Source of the DNA: Priestia abyssalis
GTDB lineage: Bacteria; Bacillota; Bacilli; Bacillales; Bacillaceae_H
Direction of reading: 5' to 3'
DNA length: 64,000 nt
NCBI RefSeq assembly: GCF_002019595.1
Contig: NZ_KV917369.1
Coordinates: forward strand, 1,636,417 to 1,700,416
The position numbers and the translations under genes are program-made. Under the pieces are notes generated by a model. It was not told the DNA's origin and made no database searches. It saw only the letters and a list, made by a program, of their open reading frames with translations. Each line of letters starts with the position of its first letter. The stretch's first letter is position 1. Below are positions 46,416-55,271 of the stretch, one piece after another.

Positions 46416-46655
46416 ATGATTTTAAAATCTGCTCTAGATATAAGTAATAGCATAGAGGAAGATCGTCAGAATATGTATGAATTAGTAAAGAATAAAGGCA
46501 TCTCCCATTCGGAAGTTATAAAAATCAGCCAACAATTGGACAGGAAAATTGCTATGTTACAAAAAATAATCTATGAACTTCATCCTTGCCATCAGAAAAC
46601 TCTCCTTATTCCACATAGGAATTCTAGTGAGGATTGGTCATTAGAATGTGGCTGA
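46416..46655 (+). CDS. Spo0E-like aspartyl-phosphate phosphatase
   Basis: About 79 residues. The Spo0E signature SQQLDRKI (the SQELD motif with the catalytic Asp) lies in a helix-turn-helix hairpin of two alpha helices (NSIEEDRQNMYELVKNKGIS...LDRKIAMLQKIIYEL). Such proteins dephosphorylate Spo0A~P and delay sporulation. A free-standing one inside a sugar-catabolism cluster may couple nutrient supply to sporulation (inferred). AGTGGTGAGG precedes the ATG. The last ~20 residues carry two His and two Cys and do not match the family. Confidence 0.7.
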   Translation: MILKSALDISNSIEEDRQNMYELVKNKGISHSEVIKISQQLDRKIAMLQKIIYELHPCHQKTLLIPHRNSSEDWSLECG

Positions 46656-46882
46656 AATGGTTAAAATCCAATTTTAATAAATCCCAATAAAGAAGAGTCT
46701 GATAAGTTTGATTAGAAAAGGACAGGTTTCAAAATGGGGCTTCTCTCAGAAATCAAAAAGTCCACATTTACCAAAAGAGGAGAATAGGATCAAAATAAAA
46801 TACAAGTAGCAAGGTTAATCTATCATAAATTTTCTTCCTTTTTTATTGTGATTGAGAAATTTATTAACGGGAGAGAAATTAT

Positions 46883-48127
46883 ATGCCAACTTTACGTGAA
46901 GAATCATTAAAAATGCATAAAGAAAAGCGAGGAAAGCTTGGTGTTCATTCGAAGGTTCCAGTACAAGATGCAAAAGATTTAAGTCTTGCTTATTCACCTG
47001 GTGTTGCAGAGCCTTGTCTGGTCATTCATGAAGATGAAAGTAAAGTGTATGATTACACAATGAAGGGTAATCTTGTTGCTGTTGTCTCTGATGGAACAGC
47101 CGTACTTGGTCTTGGAAATATTGGACCGCGTGCAGCTATGCCCGTAATGGAAGGTAAAGCCTTGTTATTCAAATCATTTGCAGATGTCGATTCATTTCCG
47201 ATTTGTCTGGATACAACCGACCCAGATAAAATTGTGGAGGTGGTCCAATTATTGGAGCCGACTTTTGGTGGAGTGAACCTAGAAGACATTGCTGCACCAC
47301 AATGTTTTGAAATTGAAGATCGCTTACGAAAGTCTTGCAAGATCCCCATTTTTCATGACGATCAGCACGGGACAGCCATTGTAACGGCTGCTGGGTTAAT
47401 CAATGCTCTTAAGCTTGCTAACAAGAAAATCGAAGATATTCGCGTTGTGGTAAATGGAGCTGGCGCAGCAGGTGTGGCAATTGTAAAGCTCTTGCTTCAT
47501 ATGAGCGTAAAAGATGTGATCTTATGCGATACAAAAGGGATCATTTATGAAGGGCGTCCTGTTGGAATGAATCCATTCAAAGAAGAAATGGCCCGGATTA
47601 CCAACGATGAGGACAAAAAAGGGACAGTAGCAGATGCCCTTATGGGAGCTGACGTGTTTGTCGGGGTTTCGGCTGCAGGTGCTGTCACCCAAGAGATGGT
47701 TCGTTCTATGAACCAAGATCCTATCATTTTTGCCATGGCCAACCCAATACCCGAAATTATGCCTGAAGAGGCAAAAGAAGCAGGGGCACTGGTGGTAGGG
47801 ACAGGCAGATCTGATTTTCCAAATCAAGTTAATAACGTACTGGCCTTCCCGGGCATCTTCCGTGGTGCGTTAGACGTTCGGGCAAAAGAAATTAATGAAA
47901 AAATGAAACTGGCAGCTGTTTATGCTATTACTGAGTTGATTTCGGAGGAAGACCTTCATGCCGAGTATGTAATTCCGAATCCGTTTGACCGGAGAGTGGC
48001 GGCATATGTAGCGGCAGCTGTTGCCAATGCTGCGATGGAAACAGGTGTTTCACAACAGAATGTTAATACAGAAGAAATTAAAGATAGCTTACTGGCGCTC
48101 ACTGAAGACAAAAAAGTCTTATTATAA
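46883..48127 (+). CDS. ytsJ: NAD(P)-dependent malic enzyme
   Basis: 414 residues, the short bacterial malic enzyme (MaeA/YtsJ type). N-terminal malic domain [31 protein letters not shown], the ligand region [24 protein letters not shown] (divalent metal and substrate), then a Rossmann domain ([17 protein letters not shown]) and the tail ending [29 protein letters not shown]. It decarboxylates malate to pyruvate with reduced cofactor. ACGGGAGAGAAATT before the ATG. Between a sugar-phosphate module and a binding protein, it may balance NADPH/pyruvate under growth on the cluster's substrate. Confidence 0.92.
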   Translation: MPTLREESLKMHKEKRGKLGVHSKVPVQDAKDLSLAYSPGVAEPCLVIHEDESKVYDYTMKGNLVAVVSDGTAVLGLGNIGPRAAMPVMEGKALLFKSFADVDSFPICLDTTDPDKIVEVVQLLEPTFGGVNLEDIAAPQCFEIEDRLRKSCKIPIFHDDQHGTAIVTAAGLINALKLANKKIEDIRVVVNGAGAAGVAIVKLLLHMSVKDVILCDTKGIIYEGRPVGMNPFKEEMARITNDEDKKGTVADALMGADVFVGVSAAGAVTQEMVRSMNQDPIIFAMANPIPEIMPEEAKEAGALVVGTGRSDFPNQVNNVLAFPGIFRGALDVRAKEINEKMKLAAVYAITELISEEDLHAEYVIPNPFDRRVAAYVAAAVANAAMETGVSQQNVNTEEIKDSLLALTEDKKVLL

Positions 48128-48266
48128 AATAGACAACAGTAACGGATATACATCTTTTTCATTAGATTAGTAGTAGAAGTATGTCTAAGGTTTATAGACT
48201 TGTTGTATTAGACTCTACTTTTTGCACCAAAACTGTAGAATACAAGGAAGAAGAGGAAGATGAATA

Positions 48267-49220
48267 ATGAAAAAGACATGGATGATTACGACAGTTTGTC
48301 TGATTTTTCTTTCTGTCCTAATAGGTTTTGCAGTAAAGTTTCTTAGAGAAGATGATAGGCCTAAGGTTGTTGTGGTTTTGAAATCATTAAATGCAGAATA
48401 TTGGGAAATATTTGACGAAGGTGTAAAAAAAGGGTTTGAGGATTTTAATATAGATGGCAGAGTACTGGCACCTGATTCTGAATATCGAATCACACAACAG
48501 ACTAATATATTAAAAGACGTTTTGAAGCAAAATCCAGATGCCCTTATTGTTGCTACAAGCCATCCATCTGCTGTCATTCCTATATTGACGGAATATCATA
48601 AAAAACATATTCCTGTGTTGATCGCCGACACAGACGTTGGTTGGAAAGACCAAACGTCTTATATTGGGACCAATAATCCTCTATTAGGAAAAGTAGGGGG
48701 AGAGCTATTAGCTTCGATGCTGTATCCCGGAGACCAAGTGGCCCTCATTAGTAATGAATCAGCGAGTGGTAGAGTCGCGAGAGAGCGGATACAAGGCGCA
48801 AAAGAAGCCTTAGAAACTGTTGGAATTGAAATTGTTAAGGAACAGCAGAGGGGTGGTGATTTCGGAAATGGAAACTCAGTAATGGAAACTCTTTTACAGA
48901 ATCATCCTGATATCAAAGGTGTATATGCCACCACTGACAATTTGGCACTAGATGCGTTAAAAGTAATAGAGGAAAAAGGGTTAGAGATTCCCGTTGTTGG
49001 AGCGGACGGTGTTACAAAAATGATGGAGTACATTGAAAGTGGAATATTGAACGCTACTGTGGCGCAGAACCCTTATGATATGGGCTATATAAGCGTTGAA
49101 CAAGCATTAAAAGCCATTAAGGGAGAAAATGTAGAAAAAAGGGTCGATAGTGGGGTTGATATCATAACTGAGGATAATGCTCAGGATAAATTAGAATTTC
49201 TAGAAAAAACATTAAATTAG
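48267..49220 (+). CDS. Membrane-anchored sugar-binding protein (no lipobox)
   Basis: 317 residues, Peripla_BP_4 fold: RPKVVVVLKSLNAEYW, TNILKDVLKQNPDALIVATSHPSA, IADTDVGWKDQTSYIGTNNPLLG, ERIQGAKEAL and GVYATTDNLALDAL. Unlike the other binding proteins it has an N-terminal segment MKKTWMITTVCLIFLSVLIGFAVKF with no lipobox and no clear cleavage site, so it is likely held by an uncleaved TM helix. The single Cys is too early for a lipobox. Mixed use as a transporter receptor or as a membrane sensor presenting a sugar to a partner is possible. GGAAGAAGAGGAAGATGAATA ribosome site. Confidence 0.87.
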   Translation: MKKTWMITTVCLIFLSVLIGFAVKFLREDDRPKVVVVLKSLNAEYWEIFDEGVKKGFEDFNIDGRVLAPDSEYRITQQTNILKDVLKQNPDALIVATSHPSAVIPILTEYHKKHIPVLIADTDVGWKDQTSYIGTNNPLLGKVGGELLASMLYPGDQVALISNESASGRVARERIQGAKEALETVGIEIVKEQQRGGDFGNGNSVMETLLQNHPDIKGVYATTDNLALDALKVIEEKGLEIPVVGADGVTKMMEYIESGILNATVAQNPYDMGYISVEQALKAIKGENVEKRVDSGVDIITEDNAQDKLEFLEKTLN

Positions 49221-49281
49221 GGGGATTCTAGTTTAAAGATAGTAAACCAGTAAAATAAAGTAGAGGATAGGAGAAAGAAAA

Positions 49282-49881
49282 ATGAAAGTAGCTATTGCAT
49301 CTGATCATGGTGGCATGAATATTCGTAAAGAAATCATCTCATTGATGGAAGAGATGGATATTGAGTATGTAGATTTAGGTTGTGAGTGTAGCACCTCTGT
49401 TGACTATCCAGATTACGCAATTCCAGTAGCTGAGAAGGTAGCAAGTGGTGAAGTAAACCGTGGTATTTTAATTTGCGGAACAGGCATTGGAATGAGCATT
49501 GCAGCCAACAAAGTAAAAGGAATTCGCTGTGCACTTGTGCATGATATGTTTAGTGCTAAGGCAACGAGAGAACATAACGATACAAACATATTAGCTATGG
49601 GAGAGCGTGTCATTGGTCCGGGATTAGCTCGTGATATTGCAAAAATATGGTTAACAACACCTTTTGAAGGCGGTAGACACGAAGCTCGTGTCAATAAAGT
49701 AACAACATATGAAGCGACTCATGAGTTAAATAATGACGTATGCTATGCAAGAAAGGAAAACGGACATGAATCAGGGTCTCGTGAAATAAAAATGAAATTT
49801 AATAAGTTTGTCAATAGTTATGAATGCAGTTTGGGAAGAACTAATAGGGTTTATATGCCCTGTTACCCATATATTTTCTAA
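49282..49881 (+). CDS. rpiB: Ribose-5-phosphate isomerase B family, with odd tail
   Basis: 199 residues; the first ~150 are a complete RpiB/LacA domain: MKVAIASDHGGMNIRKEI, VDLGC, SVDYPDYAIPVAEKV, GILICGTGIGMSIAANK (active-site Cys), HDMFSAKATREHNDTNILAMG and FEGGRHEARVNKV. It isomerises ribose-5-P/ribulose-5-P or a C4/C6 analogue. The normal C-terminus (~149 residues) is followed by a ~45-residue low-similarity tail that runs into the remnant frame at 49820, as if an original stop had been lost. It precedes the aldolase gene by 200 bp. Confidence 0.87.
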   Translation: MKVAIASDHGGMNIRKEIISLMEEMDIEYVDLGCECSTSVDYPDYAIPVAEKVASGEVNRGILICGTGIGMSIAANKVKGIRCALVHDMFSAKATREHNDTNILAMGERVIGPGLARDIAKIWLTTPFEGGRHEARVNKVTTYEATHELNNDVCYARKENGHESGSREIKMKFNKFVNSYECSLGRTNRVYMPCYPYIF

Positions 49882-49954
49882 TGAAGAACTAATTAGATCT
49901 GAATTAGCTTTACAATCAAGTGTCTTTAAAAAGGTATTAATAAAGTATTGGTGA
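49820..49954 (+). pseudogene. Unidentified coding remnant overlapping the rpiB tail
   Basis: A 44-codon frame (+1 relative to rpiB) reads MNAVWEELIGFICPVTHIFS then NEELIRSELALQSSVFKKVL and stops at 49954. It looks like the C-terminal end of a protein but has no ribosome site or upstream context. I do not recognise the family. Its overlap with the RpiB tail suggests that a deletion fused rpiB to a degraded neighbour. Confidence 0.4.
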
Positions 49955-50080
49955 TTGTTATTATAATCTATGTAAAGTCCGTATATAAGTTATACACGAC
50001 ATATATAATTGATTTACATAATGATCCTTACAGGAAATAAAAAGTTTAGATCTACTTTACTTATTAAGGAGGATATTAAT

Positions 50081-50938
50081 ATGGCTTTAACTTCAATGAA
50101 AGAGATGTTAAACAAGGCGTTAGTAGAAGGGTATGCGGTTGGCCAGTTCAACATCAATAACTTGGAATGGACACAGGCTATTTTAACTGCAGCTCAAGAA
50201 GAAAAATCTCCAGTTATCCTCGGTGTATCTGAGGGGGCGGCTCGTTATGTGGGCGGATTTAAAGTCGTAACAGCGATGGTGAAAGCTCTTATCGAGGAAA
50301 TGAAGATTACTGTTCCTGTCGCCATCCATTTAGACCACGGTTCTAGTTTTGAAAAATGTAAAGCTGCCATTGAAGCTGGGTTTACATCAGTGATGATTGA
50401 TGCTTCTCACCATCCATTCAAAGAAAATGTGGAAATTACCAAAAAGGTAGTGGAATATGCCCATGAGCGTGGGGTATCTGTTGAAGCTGAGTTGGGTACT
50501 GTTGGCGGACAAGAAGATGATGTGATTGCAGAGGGCGTTATCTACGCAGATCCACAAGAATGTGAAGAGTTAGTGAAGCTTACTGGTATTGATTGTTTGG
50601 CACCTGCGTTAGGTTCTGTTCATGGACCTTACAAAGGGGAACCGAACTTAGGATTCGAAGAAATGGAACAAATTTGTAAAACAACCGGTTTACCTCTTGT
50701 TTTACACGGTGGTACGGGCATCCCAACGGATCAAATTCAAAAGTCCATCTCGTTAGGAACGGCTAAAATCAATGTAAATACAGAAAATCAAATTTCATTT
50801 ACAAAAGTAGTGCGTGAAGTATTAAATGCAGACTCTGATGTATATGATCCACGCAAATTTATAGGCCCAGGTCGTGAGGCGATTAAAGAAACCGTTATTG
50901 GCAAAATTCGTGAATTTGGTTCTTCAAACAAAGCGTAA
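50081..50938 (+). CDS. fbaA: Class II fructose-bisphosphate aldolase (FbaA type)
   Basis: 285 residues, exactly the FbaA length and nearly collinear with B. subtilis FbaA ([53 protein letters not shown] with the catalytic Asp85 and a Zn-ligand His86, [38 protein letters not shown]). It cleaves FBP, and FbaA-type enzymes also accept sedoheptulose-1,7-bisphosphate, to DHAP plus an aldose phosphate. It is not IolJ-like in wording. The ATG at 50081 follows AAGGAGGATATTA; the longer reading is spurious. In an ordinary Bacillus the housekeeping fbaA is elsewhere (inferred), so this may be a dedicated second copy. Confidence 0.92.
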   Translation: MALTSMKEMLNKALVEGYAVGQFNINNLEWTQAILTAAQEEKSPVILGVSEGAARYVGGFKVVTAMVKALIEEMKITVPVAIHLDHGSSFEKCKAAIEAGFTSVMIDASHHPFKENVEITKKVVEYAHERGVSVEAELGTVGGQEDDVIAEGVIYADPQECEELVKLTGIDCLAPALGSVHGPYKGEPNLGFEEMEQICKTTGLPLVLHGGTGIPTDQIQKSISLGTAKINVNTENQISFTKVVREVLNADSDVYDPRKFIGPGREAIKETVIGKIREFGSSNKA

Positions 50939-51110
50939 CAGTAACATCTAAAGAACATTCGTTTTTATATGGTGTTCCTTTCAATATTCAGATAAAGGAT
51001 GGGCATTGATGTCTGTCCTATCTCATTCCTCGGTTTAAGTAACCTCTTCTTATTGTTAGTATGTTCGTTTTACTGAAGGCATGGGATGAAGAAAGTGGAG
51101 GTATTAAAAA

Positions 51111-51761
51111 ATGGTTAAAATAGCACCTTCTATCCTGTCTGCGGATTTTGCTAGACTAGCAGATGAAATTAAAGAGGTAGAGGCAGGGGGAGCAGATTAT
51201 ATTCATGTTGATGTGATGGACGGCCACTTTGTGCCGAATATCACCATTGGTCCACTTATCGTAGAAGCGATACGTCCTGTCACAACATTACCGTTAGATG
51301 TTCATCTAATGATTGAAAATCCTGATCAATATATTCCTTCATTTGTAAGAGCTGGCGCAGACATTATTTCTGTTCATGTTGAGGCTTGCTCCCATTTACA
51401 TCGTACCATTCAGTTAATTAAACAACATGGCGCCAAAGCAGGTGTTGTATTAAATCCTGCTACACCGATTGACCAAGTCAAACACATTCTTGATGATATT
51501 GATTTAATTCTATTGATGACAGTGAATCCTGGATTTGGCGGGCAAGAGTTTATTAATAGTGTATTGCCAAAAATTGAACAAATTTCACAGATGATTGAAA
51601 TTCGTGGGTTATCAATTGAAATTGAGGTAGACGGTGGGATTAATGCAGACACGGCTAAATTATGTGTCGAAGCAGGAGCAAATGTACTAGTAGCTGGCTC
51701 AGCTATTTATAATCAAGCTGACCGAAAAGCTGCGATTGAAACTATTAAAAGAGCATTATAA
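51111..51761 (+). CDS. rpe: Ribulose-phosphate 3-epimerase
   Basis: 216 residues, standard length. Signatures: IAPSILSADFARLADEI, DYIHVDVMDGHFVPNITIGP, DVHLMIENPDQYI, SVHVEACSHLH, GVVLNPATP, LMTVNPGFGGQEFI and IEVDGGINADTAKLC. It interconverts ribulose-5-P and xylulose-5-P, completing the pentose-phosphate set with RpiB and transketolase. GTGGAGGTATTAAAA ribosome site. It ends in a strong terminator. Confidence 0.94.
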   Translation: MVKIAPSILSADFARLADEIKEVEAGGADYIHVDVMDGHFVPNITIGPLIVEAIRPVTTLPLDVHLMIENPDQYIPSFVRAGADIISVHVEACSHLHRTIQLIKQHGAKAGVVLNPATPIDQVKHILDDIDLILLMTVNPGFGGQEFINSVLPKIEQISQMIEIRGLSIEIEVDGGINADTAKLCVEAGANVLVAGSAIYNQADRKAAIETIKRAL

Positions 51762-51766
51762 TAAGA

Positions 51767-51812
51767 GGGTAACTAAAAAGGGAAGAACAGGAAGTCTTCT
51801 TTTTAGTTACCC
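51767..51812 (+). terminator. Terminator after rpe
   Basis: GGGTAACTAAAAAG pairs with CTTTTTAGTTACCC; an internal GAAG/CTTC lengthens the stem. Confidence 0.85.
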
Positions 51813-51891
51813 AAGAAATATCACTAGATTAATAAAATAATTTATTAAAAACGATATCAGAATAAAAAATAAAAAGATTTTATCAATTACA

Positions 51892-51909
51892 TAATAAAGC
51901 GCTTTTATT
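51892..51909. promoter_or_regulatory. Isolated AAGCGCTT palindrome after rpe
   Basis: TAATAAAGCGCTTTTATT: extended palindrome with core AAGCGCTT at 51897-51904. It is outside any obvious promoter; the next gene (52063) lies 150 bp downstream. Confidence 0.5.
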
Positions 51910-52062
51910 ATAGGAAGATGTTTTTTTACATATTTAGAAGATTTAATATATCAATTTATTCTAACGAAAAAAACAATAATCATTAGAGCGTATGTTAATA
52001 ATCCTTTAGATAAATGGTTTCAATTTTAGACAAAACACAATGAAGTTAGGGGATGGGAAACA

Positions 52063-52278
52063 GTGGAAAAAGTCGGCTATGCTATTTGTATAAATTGTGG
52101 GTGTAATGAATCTTCGATAGAAATTTACCGATGTCCAAGTTGTAGAAAGTGGTGTTGTAGAAAATGTACTCAGGATTTTATAAAAGTTTGTCCCGATGTA
52201 GAATGTGGAATAGGAAATCTTGAGCACAGAGGTTACATTCAACCTTTTGACGAGGCAGAGGAGACACTCTTAAGATGA
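52063..52278 (+). CDS. Small Cys-rich (zinc-ribbon-like) protein
   Basis: 71 residues with eleven Cys, arranged CINCGCN...CPSCRKWCCRKC...CPDVECG. This resembles a treble-clef/zinc-ribbon or RING-like cluster that binds one or two metals. GTG start with TTAGGGGATGG upstream. No family name is justified. It ends in a hairpin terminator that overlaps its last codons. Neighbours on the right are germination genes, but no functional link is seen. Confidence 0.65.
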   Translation: MEKVGYAICINCGCNESSIEIYRCPSCRKWCCRKCTQDFIKVCPDVECGIGNLEHRGYIQPFDEAEETLLR

Positions 52279-52289
52279 GTGTCTTTTTT
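52262..52289 (+). terminator. Terminator overlapping the end of the Cys-rich gene
   Basis: AGACACTC pairs with GAGTGTCT followed by TTTTT. Confidence 0.8.
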
Positions 52290-52476
52290 GCGTGTTTAGT
52301 TTGAGGTTATTGTTCTAGGGTCACTTAAATCGTTTCGTTCAAGTTTAGGTATGATATCTGTGTTTGCCGGCTTGGCCATTTGCTGAAACTCATACGAGGT
52401 TGACTGGTGTTTTTTTGATAAGATTTCCATGTATTACAAATACTATTTGAAAGACCATTTTTAGAAGGTGGTAAAG

Positions 52477-54081
52477 GTGTTCAAATCATTTCGCTTTTCA
52501 AGCAAAACTCAATCGGAAAAAGCATCTGTCCAACCAACAGCAGGACAGATTTGTGAGCATCATACAATTAAGAAAAGTATTGAAACAAATATTGCTGCAT
52601 TAAAGAACCTGCTTGGGAAGAATGATGACGTTGTTTTCAGGGAATTTGAAACGTTTATCGAGAGGCCGACCAAAGTCTTTCTTTGTTACATATCCACACT
52701 TTCAAATAGCGAATACATTAACCAGTATGTTGCAAAGCCTTTATTAGAGGCGAATTTTACGAATAATCATAAGTCCGTTTCAACAGAGAATCTGCTTCAA
52801 GTTGTAAAAAACCATGTGTTGGATGTTGGAAGTCTGACAGAAGTCTCATCAGTAGACGATGTGTTAACCCACATTTTGTCCGGTCAGGCTGCACTGTTTA
52901 TTGATGGGTATGATACAGTGCTTACCATCGAAGCACAAGGATTTGAAGCAAGAAATGTCACAGAACCTGACACCGAATCAGTTGTAAGGGGACCACGAGA
53001 AGGATTTACTGAAAATATTGAAGTTAATACCGGGTTGATTCGAAGAAAAATTATTAATTCAAATTTAATATTCGAGAAGCTTACACTTGGAAAGCAGACA
53101 AAAACGAAGATTCGAATTGCCTATATAGAAGGCATTGCAAATGAGAAAATCGTTGAAGAAGTGAAAAGACGATTACAAAATATCAATATTGATGCCATTT
53201 TAGAGTCAGGCTATATCGAACAGTTGATTGAAGACCATCCTAATTCGATTTTTCCTACAGTAGGGAACAGTGAAAAGCCCGATATTATTGCGGCGAAACT
53301 ATTAGAAGGAAGAGTCGCCATCTTATGTAATGGTACTCCATTTGTGTTGACGGTTCCTCATCTTTTTATTGAGAATTTACAGGTTAGTGAAGATTATTAT
53401 TCACGTCCGTATTTTGCATCCATGATTAGATTATTAAGGCTTTTGGCCTTATTTCTTACGGTCACGACACCGGCGTTTTATGTAGCGCTTACCAGTTACC
53501 ATCATGCGATGATTCCCACTGTTTTGTTAACAACTATGGCAGCGTCTGAAGAGCCTGTTCCTTTCCCTGTTTTAGTGGAGACCTTATTAATTGGTACCGC
53601 TTTTGAATTGCTGAGGGAAGCAGGAGTTAGATTGCCAAGGCCGGTTGGCTCGGCGATTTCGATTGTGGGTGCCTTAATTATTGGCGAAGGAGCTGTTCAA
53701 GCAGGGATTGTCAGTGCTCCGATGGTCATCGCGATGGCATTAACAGGTATTTCTAGTTTTATTACTCCTGCGATTAATGATGCTGTTGTGATATCGAGGC
53801 TATTTTTTGTCATACTAGCTGGCGTTCTAGGGTTATACGGTGTTTTAATCGGTTTCTTACTTATTCTTGCTCATATGTGTTCCTTGCGCTCTTTTGGTGC
53901 CCCATATTTAGCTCCTCATGCACCAATTATCTTGAGGGAATGGAGAGATACCTTAATAAGGGCTCCGCTTTGGAAAATGAACTTAAGGCCGCAATCGATT
54001 AATTGGGATAGATCTGAGCGTCAGGGCTTTAATCAAATGCCGCAGCCCCCAAGGCAGGATAATGGAAGTGAAGAAAGTTGA
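52477..54081 (+). CDS. GerA-family spore germinant receptor, A subunit
   Basis: About 534 residues. N-terminal cytosolic domain (NFVFREFE...YISTLSNSEYINQYV-like region), RNVTEPDTESVVRGPREGFTEN (GerAA hallmark) and a C-terminal block of 4-5 TM helices (LLRLLALFLTVTTPAFYVAL, PVGSAISIVGALIIGEGAVQAGI). It anchors in the spore inner membrane and, with B and C subunits, senses germinants. The GTG at 52477 fits GAAGGTGG best. The C-subunit gene overlaps its stop by 4 bases, so translation is coupled. Confidence 0.93.
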   Translation: MFKSFRFSSKTQSEKASVQPTAGQICEHHTIKKSIETNIAALKNLLGKNDDVVFREFETFIERPTKVFLCYISTLSNSEYINQYVAKPLLEANFTNNHKSVSTENLLQVVKNHVLDVGSLTEVSSVDDVLTHILSGQAALFIDGYDTVLTIEAQGFEARNVTEPDTESVVRGPREGFTENIEVNTGLIRRKIINSNLIFEKLTLGKQTKTKIRIAYIEGIANEKIVEEVKRRLQNINIDAILESGYIEQLIEDHPNSIFPTVGNSEKPDIIAAKLLEGRVAILCNGTPFVLTVPHLFIENLQVSEDYYSRPYFASMIRLLRLLALFLTVTTPAFYVALTSYHHAMIPTVLLTTMAASEEPVPFPVLVETLLIGTAFELLREAGVRLPRPVGSAISIVGALIIGEGAVQAGIVSAPMVIAMALTGISSFITPAINDAVVISRLFFVILAGVLGLYGVLIGFLLILAHMCSLRSFGAPYLAPHAPIILREWRDTLIRAPLWKMNLRPQSINWDRSERQGFNQMPQPPRQDNGSEES

Positions 54082-55271
54082 AACGTGTTGTTTTCTGTAT
54101 ATGCTGCTTATTTCTGTTAGTAGGATGTTGGGATAGAAGAGAGTTAAAAGAACTTGGAATCGTTGTTGCAATTGGAATAGATAAAGATCCAGACACAGGT
54201 GATATTGTTTTTACATCGCAAGTATTGAATCCCTCCGCATTAAAACCCGAAGGCGGAGGGACAGAAGCTCCTGTTACATTAATTACGACGAAAGGGGATA
54301 CCGTTTTTAAAGCGATTCGAAATGCCCAGCAGGAGTTTGATCGCAAAAACTTTTATGCCCATAATAAAGTGGTTGTCATTGGCGAGCACCTGGCAAGAGA
54401 AGGGATACTGCCTGTTCTTGATGGAATTACAAGAGGAAGAGAAGCGAGGGGATATGTATGGCTTTGTGTTACAAAAGATCGGCAAGCGAAAGATATACTT
54501 GGCGTGAAAAAGCATGGGGTTGAAAATGTACAGGCAAATTACTTAGAGCGTATTCTTGAAAACCAACAATTCAATTTTGACACAACCGTTTTACAGCTAA
54601 ACGATTATTATAAAAAATCATTAAAGGGCGGTATCCATCCTGTTACCGGAGCATTAGAAATGATGGAAAAATCGAATAGTCCTGTCGAAGAAATGTCGGA
54701 GAAAACATCCCAACATGTAAAACTGTCCGGAGGGGCTGTATTTAAAGAAGACAAGTTAGTCGGATTTCTTAGTGAAACAGAAGCACGGGGGTATAATTGG
54801 ATAGTTGGTGAGGTGAAAAGCGGTGTTCTTTCCCTTCCCTCTTTACTTGAAGAAGAAAAATTAGTTTCCATTGAAATTAGAGAGGCAAGTTCGAAGATCA
54901 AGCCTGAAATACAGGGAGATGAGGTTTCCTTTAACATTGAAATTGAATCGTCTGGAGCCCTTGTTGAACAACAAGGTGCAGGAGCTCTTGAAACTAGAAA
55001 AGAGCAGCTCGACTACTTAAAACGCTTAGAAAAAGAACTTGAAAAGCTTATCGAACGAGAAGTGGACAACATCATCGAAAAGGCGCAAAAAGAATTAAAA
55101 ACAGATATTTTTGGTTTTGGAAGTACATTAAATAGAAAAGATCCAAAGAAATGGAATCAAGTAAAGGACCAATGGGAAGACCAATTTCAGAATGCGGGTG
55201 TAAAAGTAAGGGTTCATGCAAACATTGACACGCGGGAGCTTTTAAAAGAACCTTTGAAATCAAAAAATTAA
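54078..55271 (+). CDS. GerC-family germination lipoprotein, C subunit
   Basis: 397 residues. Lipoprotein signal MKRVVFCICCLFLLVGCWDRRELKELG, with Cys after LLVG and the WDRRELxELG start characteristic of Ger(x)C proteins. Three-domain fold with FDRK/HNK segment (FDRKNFYAHNKVVVIGEHLA), GREARGYVW, KLSGGAVFKEDKLVGFLSE. It is lipidated by the diacylglyceryl transferase Lgt and sits on the outer leaflet of the spore inner membrane. TTG start (54078) overlaps the A-subunit stop. Its stop overlaps the last codon of the small minus-strand gene, so transcription is convergent. Confidence 0.93.
   Translation: MKRVVFCICCLFLLVGCWDRRELKELGIVVAIGIDKDPDTGDIVFTSQVLNPSALKPEGGGTEAPVTLITTKGDTVFKAIRNAQQEFDRKNFYAHNKVVVIGEHLAREGILPVLDGITRGREARGYVWLCVTKDRQAKDILGVKKHGVENVQANYLERILENQQFNFDTTVLQLNDYYKKSLKGGIHPVTGALEMMEKSNSPVEEMSEKTSQHVKLSGGAVFKEDKLVGFLSETEARGYNWIVGEVKSGVLSLPSLLEEEKLVSIEIREASSKIKPEIQGDEVSFNIEIESSGALVEQQGAGALETRKEQLDYLKRLEKELEKLIEREVDNIIEKAQKELKTDIFGFGSTLNRKDPKKWNQVKDQWEDQFQNAGVKVRVHANIDTRELLKEPLKSKN

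Noticed and set aside
50081..50938. Reading the class II aldolase as IolJ (inositol pathway)
   Set aside because: The protein is almost collinear with FbaA and lies with pentose-phosphate genes, not with iolD/iolB. IolJ activity cannot be excluded without assay, but the simpler call is FbaA.
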